Shown here piece by piece: positions 54,222-62,338 of a DNA stretch of 64,000 nucleotides. The translations under genes and the position numbers were made by a program. Origin of the DNA: Bacteroidota bacterium (GTDB lineage: Bacteria; Bacteroidota; Bacteroidia; CAILMK01; JACPUW01); assembly GCA_016192035.1 (NCBI GenBank), contig JACPUW010000019.1:1-64000 (forward strand). The letters run 5' to 3'. The notes beneath the pieces are model-generated. The model made no database searches. It was not told where the DNA came from and saw only the letters and a list, made by a program, of their open reading frames with translations. Within the stretch, counting starts at the first letter, position 1. Each line of letters starts with the position of its first letter.

Positions 54222-55611
54222 CGTGGCGGTGCTTGTAACCGCGTGTATTTTAGCTTTCAACAGCCTAGAGGCCCAAGACATATTCTCACCACTTTCTACC
54301 CAAGGGATAGGCCAACTGCGCTACCGCACCTTTGCCCACAACCAGGGTATGGGCAGCTTGGGCACAGCCTATACCAGGCGTGATTCCATGGCCTACTCCT
54401 TAAAAAACCCCGCTACTTCCTCCTATCTCAAGTTCACGTCCATAGATATGGGCATAAAATTGGGGCTCAACGAAGTGGTAGGACAGGGAGAAGGAAACCG
54501 GGGCATGTTTGATGATTATGGACTGAACTACCTGTCATTGGCTTTTCCGCTTAACCCGAGGAAAGGATGGACCTTAGGCACTGGGATAGCGCCCTTTACT
54601 GCCTATGGTTATGAGTCATTTACCATGTCGGCTGATTCGTTTATGGTAGAGGAACACCTTTTTGACGGCGGGGTGAGCGAGGTGTATCTCAACACGGCCA
54701 TACGGCTGTGGTCAAACCGTGAAAAGAGAAAGGAAGCCCAGCTCCAACATGCGTTATCACCAGCCGATTCCAATTGGCGGCTGCCCCTGGCTCAAACCCT
54801 ATCGGGTGGGGTGCAGGGCAACTTCCTTTTTGGCCAAAAAGCCTACACGCACAACCTGTATTTCCCCAATGCCACTGACCTGGCAGCAGTGCAGATGAAG
54901 AGCAATTATATAATCAGGGGGTTCACCTATAAAGTTGGCCTGCACTACAAACTGTCTGACCTGCACTTTACCAGGTACAAGACCACCCCTGAAGGTGGCA
55001 AAAAGAAGGTGGACCACTATATGGACATAGAGTTGGGCGCATACATGGGCAGTTCGGCCAAGAACCGGGCTAGCCTAGAGCAGTACGCCACTTCGTTTTT
55101 TGTATCGGGTAGCGGCACCAGCCTGGCCGACACCTCCATGCCCTTAACCACCACCAATGCCACGTTTACCCTACCGAATGCATTTGGCTTCGGGGTAATG
55201 TTTACAAAAATGGACATATGGAAGCTGGGCTTTGACCTGGACTACACCCAGTGGTCGCGTTTTGCACTGGAAGGATTGCCCTACCGGGCATTTGACGAAT
55301 GGCGGATGACCCTGGGGGGAACGTACTCACCCAAAAACGATAACCGCTTTTGGCAACGGTTGGAGTACCGCGCTGGTGCCTCCTATTGGAAATCTTTTCT
55401 TAACCAAAACAACAAACAGCTACCTGGTGTTAGCACGACTTTTGGCCTTGGAATGCCATTCGGCAAAACGGTAAAGAGTACGGTGAACCTGGGCATGGAG
55501 GTAGGCGCCCTGGGCAACCGCAACATCAACCCTTTTGAAGAAAGGTTTTACAATGTGTATCTCGGTTTCACCATAAACGAATTTTGGTTTCATACACTTA
55601 AAGAAAAATAG
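54211..55611 (+). CDS. outer-membrane barrel protein, OmpP1/FadL-like
   Basis: A 466-residue protein with signal peptide MPYSVAVLVTACILAFNSLEAQ. FSPLSTQGIGQLRYRTFAHNQGMGSLGTAYTRRDSMAYSLKNPATSSYLKFTSIDMG is the N-terminal plug-like segment seen in Bacteroidota proteins next to coaX and lptC. The rest alternates strands with aromatic girdles (FGFGVMFTKMDIWKLGFDLDYTQWSRF) and ends in an aromatic strand FYNVYLGFTINEFWF. It is probably an integral outer-membrane protein, transport role unknown. The conserved order coaX–OMP–TPR–lptC suggests an envelope-assembly link, by inference. Confidence 0.8.
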   Translation: MPYSVAVLVTACILAFNSLEAQDIFSPLSTQGIGQLRYRTFAHNQGMGSLGTAYTRRDSMAYSLKNPATSSYLKFTSIDMGIKLGLNEVVGQGEGNRGMFDDYGLNYLSLAFPLNPRKGWTLGTGIAPFTAYGYESFTMSADSFMVEEHLFDGGVSEVYLNTAIRLWSNREKRKEAQLQHALSPADSNWRLPLAQTLSGGVQGNFLFGQKAYTHNLYFPNATDLAAVQMKSNYIIRGFTYKVGLHYKLSDLHFTRYKTTPEGGKKKVDHYMDIELGAYMGSSAKNRASLEQYATSFFVSGSGTSLADTSMPLTTTNATFTLPNAFGFGVMFTKMDIWKLGFDLDYTQWSRFALEGLPYRAFDEWRMTLGGTYSPKNDNRFWQRLEYRAGASYWKSFLNQNNKQLPGVSTTFGLGMPFGKTVKSTVNLGMEVGALGNRNINPFEERFYNVYLGFTINEFWFHTLKEK

Positions 55612-55618
55612 CAATACC

Positions 55619-56971
55619 ATGAGAATAAAACAAATAGCAGCAACCCTACTGGTCATGGCCCTCATAGCTGCCAATGTTCAGGCGCAGAATTGCAACCCAC
55701 AAGACTGGAGCGGCCACGATGGCGACAAATGCAAGCAAAACCTATCGGTTTTTCACAGCGACGTGAAACAAAGCAATTTTGAAGGTGCCTACAAGCCCTG
55801 GCGCTACTATTACTGCAACTGCCCCAAGGAAGACGGCAGCCAAGAGTGGGTTTATATAGACGGTGCCAAGCTGGTGATAGAAAAAATCAAGGAAAACAAA
55901 AGTGACAAGGCCTTGCTGGATGCCTGGTATGACACCCTGATGATGGTGTATGACAACTGGCAACTGAGCTATGGCAAGGAAGGCAAGATAGCCGGATATA
56001 AAGGGCTATATACCTATGCATACCAAAACCACAAACTGGAAAGGCTGGTAGAGTCACAGGCTTACTTTGAAAAAAGCATTGCCCTGCTCGACAGCTCTAC
56101 CGCTTACACTACGGTGTCATACTACATGGCGGTGCTGCAAAAACTGGCCAAGTACAAGAAAGTAGATACCGCCTACTGGGTGGACAAATACTTTGTGGTG
56201 AGTGAGATAGTAGATGAAAACATAGCCAAGGGGGGCACTTATCTCAGCAAGTGGCAAAAGACCCGTGCGGATATTGACAACCTGATGCAGCCCGTGCTCA
56301 CCTGCGATCAGTTACTGCCCATATATGATAAAAAGCTGGAAAACACCCCAAGTGCCGATGACCTGAAAAAGATGGTGGCTTTTATGGAACTGAAAGAGTG
56401 CACCAGTTCACCCACGTATGAAAAAGCTGCCAACATGCTCTGCAACCTGGATCCTTCGGCCATATGCAAGAATGCCCTGGCAAGGCTCAAGTACAAGCAA
56501 GACAATTACTCAGAGGCCAAGAAGTATGTGGAAGAAGCCATAACCTATGAGGAAGACCAGCTCAAGAAAAGCGATTACTACCTATTGCTGGCCGACATAA
56601 ACGAAAAGCTGGGCAGCAATTCGGCATCAATGGATGCGGTGAACAAGGCACTTGCCATAAACCCAAACAATGCCCGCGCCTACATTATCAAGGGGGGCCT
56701 ATATGCCGAGTTGGCCAAAGGATGCAGTGATTTTGACCGCAAGGCTGCCTACTGGGTAGTGGTGGACCAGTATAGCAAGGCCAAAACCCTGGATGCATCA
56801 CAGTCAGATCTTTGCAATTCGCGCATAGCTACCTACAGCCAGTACTTCCCCACGGCTGGAGAAATATTCTTCCAGACCGATGCCAATGGTCAAACCCTGA
56901 AAGTGGGCGACAGCTATACGGTGGCTTGTTTGGGAGTGAGCACCACCATACGGGCAAAGGTGGGCGAGTAA
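55619..56971 (+). CDS. periplasmic TPR protein
   Basis: A 450-residue secreted protein, signal MRIKQIAATLLVMALIAANVQAQ. The helical middle carries degenerate and then clear TPR-like units (AKKYVEEAITYEEDQLKKSDYYLLLADINEKLGSNSASMDAVNKALAINPNNARAYIIKGGLYAEL near 295–360). The N-terminal region has CNPQDWSGHDGDKCKQNL and paired cysteines, suggesting disulphides. A short final beta-like segment (GQTLKVGDSYTVACLGVSTTIRAKVGE) ends the protein. Homologues sit beside lptC in many Bacteroidota; a role with lipopolysaccharide export is only a guess. A terminator-like hairpin begins 28 bp after its stop, inside lptC. Confidence 0.8.
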   Translation: MRIKQIAATLLVMALIAANVQAQNCNPQDWSGHDGDKCKQNLSVFHSDVKQSNFEGAYKPWRYYYCNCPKEDGSQEWVYIDGAKLVIEKIKENKSDKALLDAWYDTLMMVYDNWQLSYGKEGKIAGYKGLYTYAYQNHKLERLVESQAYFEKSIALLDSSTAYTTVSYYMAVLQKLAKYKKVDTAYWVDKYFVVSEIVDENIAKGGTYLSKWQKTRADIDNLMQPVLTCDQLLPIYDKKLENTPSADDLKKMVAFMELKECTSSPTYEKAANMLCNLDPSAICKNALARLKYKQDNYSEAKKYVEEAITYEEDQLKKSDYYLLLADINEKLGSNSASMDAVNKALAINPNNARAYIIKGGLYAELAKGCSDFDRKAAYWVVVDQYSKAKTLDASQSDLCNSRIATYSQYFPTAGEIFFQTDANGQTLKVGDSYTVACLGVSTTIRAKVGE

Positions 56972-56973
56972 CC

Positions 56974-57570
56974 ATGTGGCACAATAACCGAATACCAAAA
57001 GCGCAGCGGAACTCCGTTGCGCTTTTTTTATGGCTTTCGGGCCTGTGCCTTATTGCTAATGGATGCCGTGAAAATGACCTAAAAAAAGTGGCCTCGCTGA
57101 GCAACGAACTGGAAAGCCCCACGGTGGTGATGGAAAATGCGGAGATAGAATACACCGATTCGGCCAGGCTCAAGGCGGTGATAGCGGCAGGATATGTAGA
57201 AACCTACCTATACTACAATGACAACAATGAGGTGATAGACCAAAAACTGGTGATGAGCCGAGGGGTAAAAGCGGATTTCTACAATGAAAACTCCGTAAAA
57301 AACAGCACCCTTACGGCTGACCAGGCCATACGCCGCGAAAAAGACCGTGCCACCGAAATAGTGGGCAACGTGATAGTGGTGAACGTGCAGGGCGACTCGC
57401 TGAGCGGTGAATACCTACTATGGGACGAGGCAAAAAACACCATCTCATCACACAAGAGCGTGCGCGTGAAAACGGCTGATGAAATCATCTTTGCAGAAGG
57501 CTTTGAGTCAGATGTAAACTTTCAGGAATACACCTTTGAACGGGTAACGGGCACCATTCAGCTCAAATAG
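56974..57570 (+). CDS. lptC: lipopolysaccharide export protein LptC
   Basis: A 198-residue protein with a hydrophobic N-terminal segment VALFLWLSGLCLIANGC near residues 15–31, here ending in a cysteine like a lipobox. The OstA/LptC beta-jellyroll follows: ESPTVVMENAEIEYTDSARLKAVIAAGYVETYLYY, TLTADQAIRREKDRATEIVGNVIVVN and GFESDVNFQEYTFERVTGTIQLK, the last as in Bacteroidota LptC. It bridges LptB2FG to LptA in the periplasm. I take ATG at 56974; the track's longer ORF is antisense or other-frame to the TPR gene. An intrinsic-terminator-like hairpin falls within its first 20 codons. Confidence 0.85.
   Translation: MWHNNRIPKAQRNSVALFLWLSGLCLIANGCRENDLKKVASLSNELESPTVVMENAEIEYTDSARLKAVIAAGYVETYLYYNDNNEVIDQKLVMSRGVKADFYNENSVKNSTLTADQAIRREKDRATEIVGNVIVVNVQGDSLSGEYLLWDEAKNTISSHKSVRVKTADEIIFAEGFESDVNFQEYTFERVTGTIQLK
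56997..57029 (+). terminator. terminator-like hairpin inside the lptC coding region
   Basis: AAGCGCAGCGG pairs with CCGTTGCGCTT (one G·T) around a four-base loop and is followed directly by a T-run of about seven. It starts 25 bp after the lptC ATG and 28 bp after the TPR stop. By sequence it is a strong intrinsic terminator, but it is translated as part of the LptC N-terminus. Confidence 0.75.
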
Positions 57571-57617
57571 GCAACGGATTGGGGAAGCGTTCTTAGGGCT
57601 AGGCACACCCCCACCCT

Positions 57618-58271
57618 TTATTCCACCTTTTTATAGTCGGCCAGAAACTGGGCCAGGCCAATATCGGTGAGGGGGTGGTTAAACAGTTTATCAATGGAAG
57701 AAGCCGGACAGGTTACCACATCGGCGCCCATCTTGGCGCACTCCACTATGTGTACCGGATGCCGAATACTGGCGGCCAATACTTCCGTGAACATGTCATA
57801 ATTGTTAAACACGGTAACTATGTCTTGAATAAGGGCCAACCCATTGGTTGACACGTCGTCGAGGCGGCCCACAAATGGCGAGACATAGTCGGCGCCGGCC
57901 TTTGCGGCCAAGAGTGCCTGGCCCACGGTAAACACCAGGGTGCAATTGGTGCGGATACCTTGCTCAGAGAAAGCATTGATGGCCTTAATGCCATCGCGGG
58001 TCATAGGCACCTTTACCACTATGTTGTCGTGCAGGTTGGCCAGTTCCATGCCCTCTCGCATCATTCCCTCAAAGTCGGTGGCTATCACCTCAGCGCTTAT
58101 ATCGCCTTCTACCATCTCACAAATGGCCAGGTAGTGGTTCAGCACATTTTGCCTACCGGTAATACCCACCTTTGCCATAAGGCTCGGGTTGGTAGTCACA
58201 CCGTCAAGCACGCCCAGGTCGTTCAGCTCCCGTATCTCATCCAGGTTGGCCGTATCCACAAAAAACTTCAT
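57618..58271 (-). CDS. transaldolase/fructose-6-phosphate aldolase-type enzyme
   Basis: A 217-residue class I aldolase of the short transaldolase (TalC/FSA) group, in the pentose-phosphate or related sugar metabolism. MKFFVDTANLDEIRELNDLGVLDGVTTNPSLMAKVG opens the protein; the Schiff-base lysine lies in NIVVKVPMTRDGIKAI near residue 88; TNCTLVFTVGQALLAAKAGADYVSPFVGRLDD near 110–140 and EVLAASIRHPVHIVECAKMGADVVTCP near 165 complete the barrel. Size fits FSA/TalC exactly. Whether it transfers dihydroxyacetone or cleaves fructose 6-phosphate cannot be read from sequence. It ends convergent with lptC. Confidence 0.92.
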   Translation of the reverse strand: MKFFVDTANLDEIRELNDLGVLDGVTTNPSLMAKVGITGRQNVLNHYLAICEMVEGDISAEVIATDFEGMMREGMELANLHDNIVVKVPMTRDGIKAINAFSEQGIRTNCTLVFTVGQALLAAKAGADYVSPFVGRLDDVSTNGLALIQDIVTVFNNYDMFTEVLAASIRHPVHIVECAKMGADVVTCPASSIDKLFNHPLTDIGLAQFLADYKKVE

Positions 58272-58301
58272 ATATCCATTGATTAGGGGGTAAATGTAAA
58301 T

Positions 58302-58307
58302 AAAAAA
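58302..58307 (-). terminator. T-run terminating the SRP RNA
   Basis: Six T directly follow the closing GGTAAGC/GCTTACC helix of the SRP RNA, so the RNA's own end helix acts as the terminator stem. The transaldolase gene begins 30 bp further on. Confidence 0.75.
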
Positions 58308-58401
58308 GGTAAGCTAACTGTATCGCACCGCTCAACCGCCTTAACCTTGCTACCTTCCGGTCCTGGGGAAATAAGCAGGAGCTGGTCGTACAGCGCTTAC
58401 C
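58308..58401 (-). ncRNA. ffs: signal recognition particle RNA, small (4.5S) type
   Basis: On the minus strand the conserved apical motif CCAGGACCGGAAGGTAGCA of domain IV is present, matching the family's CAGGnCCGGAAGGnAGCA. It is closed by nested helices: CTGTA/TACAG, CGACC/GGTGCG and, at the ends, GGTAAGC/GCTTACC (58401–58395 with 58314–58308). The length of 94 nt suits the short bacterial form. Six T follow the 3' end and a -7 box sits five bases before the 5' end. The RNA scaffolds Ffh for targeting membrane proteins. ORFs across it are not genes. Confidence 0.93.
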
Positions 58402-58406
58402 CGGCG

Positions 58407-58414
58407 CAAAGGTA
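58407..58414 (-). promoter_or_regulatory. -7 box of the SRP RNA gene
   Basis: TACCTTTG on the minus strand ends five bases before the inferred RNA 5' end at 58401, the distance expected for TAnnTTTG promoters. A TTTTG lies at 58440–58444, slightly too far (25-base spacer) for an ideal -33. Confidence 0.6.
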
Positions 58415-58541
58415 TCCCATGTACCGCCCATATGCGGCACAAAAGGCAATAATTTCTTAATCCCACTACTACAGGCTTAGTTTCCAACAGGGCATTAGCG
58501 CGCGCGCCTGAGTACTTTCGAGGCTTTAGAAACCATAGAGC

Positions 58542-60185
58542 ATGACCGCAAGCACCACCGATATAGCCTTTAACAAAAATGAAGACGACAACAAGCTCAA
58601 ACTCATGCAACTCAGGCAGGAGCTTAAGAAGATACACCTGGGCGGGGGGGCCAAACGCCTTGATAAGCAAAAGGCCCAGGGCAAACTGACCGCCCGCGAG
58701 CGGGTGGCCTACCTACTCGACAAAGGGAGCGAGTTTTATGAAATAGGGGCTTTTGCCGGATATGACATGTTTGCCGAGCACGGGGGTTGCCCTGCCGGTG
58801 GCGTAGTGGCCGGGGTGGGCCATGTGAGTGGGCAGCAGTGCCTGGTAGTGGCCAATGATGCCACCGTGAAGGCCGGGGCCTGGTTTCCCATCACGGGCAA
58901 AAAGAACCTGCGCCTACAGGAAATAGCCCTTGAAAACCACCTGCCCATCATATACCTGGTGGACAGCGCGGGGGTTTATCTGCCGCTGCAAGATGAAATC
59001 TTCCCTGACAAAGAACACTTTGGGCGGATTTTTCGCAACAATGCCGTGCTATCGTCCAAAGGCATAGTGCAGATAGCGGCCATCATGGGTTCATGTGTGG
59101 CGGGCGGGGCTTACCTGCCCATTATGAGCGATGAGGCGCTCATAGTAGAAGGCAGCGGGTCTATTTTTTTGGCGGGCCCCTATCTGGTAAAAGCCGCCAT
59201 AGGCGAAACCACCGACCAAGAAACACTGGGCGGGGCAAGCACACAGAGCGAAATATCAGGCGTGACCGACAACAAATTCCCCAATGACCAATCGGCGCTT
59301 GACTATATCCGCAAGGTGATGGGCAATTTGGGCACCTTTGAAAAGGCGGGGTTTAACAGGGCCAAACCAATAGCCCCGATGAAAAACCCCAACGAGCTAT
59401 ACGGCCTGGTACACCCAGACAATGCCAAACCCTACGACACCCTGGAGCTGATAGAACGCCTGGTGGACAATTCGGATTTTTTACAGTACAAGGAGAAATA
59501 CGGGCAGACCATAGTGTGTGGCTATGCCCGCATAGATGGCTGGTCGGTGGGCATAGTGGCCAACCAGCGAAAGATCGTAAAGAGCGCAAAGGGCGAAATG
59601 CAGTTTGGCGGGGTGATATACTCAGATTCGGCCGACAAGGCGGCGCGGTTTATCATGAATTGCAACCAAAGGCGCATACCCTTGGTGTTTTTGCAAGACG
59701 TAACGGGTTTTATGGTAGGCACGCGCAGCGAACACGGGGGCATAATAAAAGATGGGGCCAAGCTGGTGAGCGCGGTGGCCAACAGCGTGGTGCCTAAGTT
59801 TACGGTGGTGGTGGGCAATTCATATGGAGCGGGCAACTATGCCATGTGCGGCAAGGCCTATGACCCCCGGTTTATCGTAGCCTGGCCCAATGCCAAGATA
59901 GCGGTGATGGGCGGCGACCAGGCTGCCAAGGTACTTACCCAGATACAGTTGGCATCTATGCAGCAGGGCAACGATGCGGTGGATGATGCCACCCAGGCCA
60001 AGCTATATGCCGAGATAAAGGCGCGGTACGACCACCAGACCACGGCCTACTACGCAGCTGCCCGCCTATGGGTAGATGCCATAATAGACCCTATGGACAC
60101 GCGCAAATGGATAAGCATGGGCATAGCGGCGGCTGACCACAACCCGGAAATGCCCCGGTTTAACGTGGGGGTAATCCAGACCTAG
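58542..60185 (+). CDS. acyl-CoA carboxylase carboxyltransferase (beta) subunit
   Basis: A 547-residue biotin-dependent carboxyltransferase, closest in features to the methylcrotonyl-CoA (or geranyl-/propionyl-CoA) carboxylase beta chain: GGGAKRLDKQKAQGKLTARERVAYLLDKGSEFYEIG near residues 33–68, GSCVAGGAYLPIMSDEALIVEGSGSIFLAGPYLVKAAIGE near 185–225, and FLQDVTGFMVGTRSEHGGIIKDGAKLVSAVANSVVPKFTVVVGNSYGAGNYAMCGKAYDP near 385–445. It needs a biotinylated alpha subunit encoded elsewhere. Probably leucine or branched acyl-CoA breakdown. Its last ~38 codons lie in a 175-bp segment repeated at 62141–62316. Confidence 0.9.
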   Translation: MTASTTDIAFNKNEDDNKLKLMQLRQELKKIHLGGGAKRLDKQKAQGKLTARERVAYLLDKGSEFYEIGAFAGYDMFAEHGGCPAGGVVAGVGHVSGQQCLVVANDATVKAGAWFPITGKKNLRLQEIALENHLPIIYLVDSAGVYLPLQDEIFPDKEHFGRIFRNNAVLSSKGIVQIAAIMGSCVAGGAYLPIMSDEALIVEGSGSIFLAGPYLVKAAIGETTDQETLGGASTQSEISGVTDNKFPNDQSALDYIRKVMGNLGTFEKAGFNRAKPIAPMKNPNELYGLVHPDNAKPYDTLELIERLVDNSDFLQYKEKYGQTIVCGYARIDGWSVGIVANQRKIVKSAKGEMQFGGVIYSDSADKAARFIMNCNQRRIPLVFLQDVTGFMVGTRSEHGGIIKDGAKLVSAVANSVVPKFTVVVGNSYGAGNYAMCGKAYDPRFIVAWPNAKIAVMGGDQAAKVLTQIQLASMQQGNDAVDDATQAKLYAEIKARYDHQTTAYYAAARLWVDAIIDPMDTRKWISMGIAAADHNPEMPRFNVGVIQT

Positions 60186-60240
60186 GCGGGCTGGTGAATG
60201 GATGAAAATGCCCGGGTATGTGCAGGGGGCAGCCATGATA
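60066..60240 (+). repeat. direct repeat, copy A (3' end of carboxylase gene and 55 bp beyond)
   Basis: 175 bp almost identical to 62141–62316; by eye four substitutions and one indel. Copy A contains the true 3' end of the carboxylase gene with its stop at 60185. Confidence 0.95.
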
Positions 60241-60260
60241 TGCCCACCCAAAGTACTTAT

Positions 60261-61997
60261 TCACTCCTTAATCACCCTGGCTATTGCCCTTTGCCCATTG
60301 GCATTAATTTCTACAATAAACAACCCAGTACCATCCGGTATTTTGATTTGCAACATATGAATACCAGAAAAAGGCGTTTTCAGCACCACTTGTCCCAGGG
60401 CATTGCGCAGGGTGGCCGTACCATCCAACAGCCTATTCCCAAAATCAATGGTCAACTCACCGCTAGTTGGGTTGGGATAGAATGTTAGGGCGTTTTTGAG
60501 GGTGTTCTCTAAAATACCTGTGTTCCTTCCCTTCAATTTGAGTAAAAAGGCATCGTTCCAGCCCGCCGCAGTCATCACAAAAACTCCAGTATCAGGGTCA
60601 AAATCAGCAAATTCATTATAGTATCCTGCGGAGTAAACATTATCCAATCCATCCAGGGTTATAGAACTGCCCACATCTGTATCGTAACCACCAATTGCTG
60701 TAGCCCATACAAAGTTTCCATTACTGTCCAACATGTTTATAAAAACATCTTCGCCCCCTACTACAGAACACAAAACGTGAGTGCCCTTCCCTGGGTCAAA
60801 ATCCACTTGTCCAGCAAAATAACCCGTAGTATATACATTTCCCAATCCTTGTACCGCGATGGACATTCCGCACGTTTTACCTAGTCCACCCATTTGCCTT
60901 ACCCACAACAAATTGCCACCAGAATCTAACTTAACCACGAATGCATCTTTTTCACCATTAGCCCAAAGATCAATCTGTCCCACTCCGGGGTCAAAATCTG
61001 CTACACCGCCAAAGCTTCCCGTTACAAACAGGTTATTTAACCTGTCAAGGGCAATTTTATTAGCTATATCATAGTCGGCTCCCCCTATTTGTTTGACCCA
61101 TAGCATGTTCCCACTTGATCCAAATTTTGCAATAAATATGTCAAACATACCCAATGAGGTAAGATATAGCGTGTCTTCGTCTTTTGAGCTTGGATTAAAA
61201 TCAACCTTACCCTTAAAATATCCGGTTGTATATATATTTCCTGCACCATCTAAATCCAACGAACTCCCAATGTCCCCGCTTGCGCCCCCCAATTGTACTG
61301 CCCAAACCAGTTGACCCCTTGCTGTTAGTTTGCAAATATAAACATCAGTTTGACCCAATGATATAAGCTCATGATTTGCAGAGATTTGACCTAGATCCAT
61401 GGTGTCTTTAAAATAGCCAATAGTATAAACATAACCTGAATCATTCGCAGCTATGGAAAGACCATTTCCGTAGCTACTCGCCCCCAACTGTTTGGCCCAC
61501 AAAAAGTTTCCTTTCGCATCCAACTTACAAACGAAGATATCCATAATTTTAGCTACAAGCAATTTTGTATTTTGCCCCACCGTCATTCGTATGGTGTCCA
61601 TGAAATACCCTGTGATATACACGTTGGATGAGTCATCTACGGCAATGGCCTTGACCTCAGCTGCCATGGTCGTGCCAGTTTGCCTAGCCCATAATAGCTT
61701 GCCCTGCGAATCCAGCTTACACACAAAACCATCACATGTAAAGCTAGTCTCAAGTGTATATTCATTGTTACTAGGATCAAAATCAGCAACATTCTCGAAC
61801 TGGCCAGCCATATATACGTTGCCATCCCTATCTGTTGCCATGTCATTTGTTCCGTCGTCCCAGATACCGCCTACATGTATAGCCCATGCCAATTGCTGGG
61901 CAACAGAATGCCTGGGCATCAATGAGACTACCAATAAGATGAACATAAGTGAAAACCGAATGATGATGAAAAATACGGGTGGTTTCAGCCGAGCCAT
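60261..61997 (-). CDS. secreted SBBP/propeller-repeat protein with type IX sorting domain
   Basis: A 578-residue exported protein starting MARLKPPVFFIIIRFSLMFILLVVSLMPRHSVAQQ (signal). The body is about eight to nine repeats of ~45 residues with the SBBP pattern 'GN.LW..Q.GG...D...I..D..GN.Y.TG.F...VDF', e.g. GNFVWATAIGGYDTDVGSSITLDGLDNVYSAGYYNEFADFDPDTG. The C-terminus LTFYPNPTSGELTIDFGNRLLDGTATLRNALGQVVLK...GLFIVEINANGQRAIARVIKE is a type A T9SS sorting domain. The surrounding 175-bp repeats and its opposite orientation show that it was inserted behind the carboxylase gene. The track's 47 extra residues upstream are not coding. Confidence 0.9.
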   Translation of the reverse strand: MARLKPPVFFIIIRFSLMFILLVVSLMPRHSVAQQLAWAIHVGGIWDDGTNDMATDRDGNVYMAGQFENVADFDPSNNEYTLETSFTCDGFVCKLDSQGKLLWARQTGTTMAAEVKAIAVDDSSNVYITGYFMDTIRMTVGQNTKLLVAKIMDIFVCKLDAKGNFLWAKQLGASSYGNGLSIAANDSGYVYTIGYFKDTMDLGQISANHELISLGQTDVYICKLTARGQLVWAVQLGGASGDIGSSLDLDGAGNIYTTGYFKGKVDFNPSSKDEDTLYLTSLGMFDIFIAKFGSSGNMLWVKQIGGADYDIANKIALDRLNNLFVTGSFGGVADFDPGVGQIDLWANGEKDAFVVKLDSGGNLLWVRQMGGLGKTCGMSIAVQGLGNVYTTGYFAGQVDFDPGKGTHVLCSVVGGEDVFINMLDSNGNFVWATAIGGYDTDVGSSITLDGLDNVYSAGYYNEFADFDPDTGVFVMTAAGWNDAFLLKLKGRNTGILENTLKNALTFYPNPTSGELTIDFGNRLLDGTATLRNALGQVVLKTPFSGIHMLQIKIPDGTGLFIVEINANGQRAIARVIKE

Positions 61998-62140
61998 TAT
62001 AGTAGTAAATTGATTCTTAGCAAATTTAGCAGGAATATCCACTTGGCACCTTTTTCCATGCTTAATTGTGGTTTGAGGTGGGCTACCACAAATCCCATCA
62101 AGTTGAATTGCTGGCAGAAACCCCCAAACCAGCAACATGG

Positions 62141-62316
62141 CTATGGGTAGATGCCATGATAGACCCTATGGACACGCGCAAATGGATAAGCATGGGCATA
62201 GCGGCGGCTGACCACAACCCGGAAATGCCCCGGTTTAACGTGGGGGGTAATCCAGGCCTAGGCGGGCCGGTGAAAGGATGAAAATGCCCGGGTATGTGCA
62301 GGGGGCAGCCATGATA
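62141..62316 (+). repeat. direct repeat, copy B (orphan carboxylase 3' end)
   Basis: Matches 60066–60240 in the same orientation. It still spells the final carboxylase residues (…TRKWISMGIAAADHNPEMPRFNVG…) but has no start or upstream part, and a one-base insertion (six G instead of five) shifts the last codons. The track's ORF at 62066–62281 is this remnant. Confidence 0.95.
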
Positions 62317-62338
62317 GGCTTTTGTTGGCTATGGGGGC

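Noticed and set aside
58350-58670. 106-aa minus-strand ORF
   Set aside because: It overlaps the SRP RNA and the divergent start of the carboxylase gene; no protein features.
62066-62281. 71-aa ORF reading as a carboxylase fragment
   Set aside because: It is the duplicated 3' end (copy B) without a start or upstream part, not a gene.
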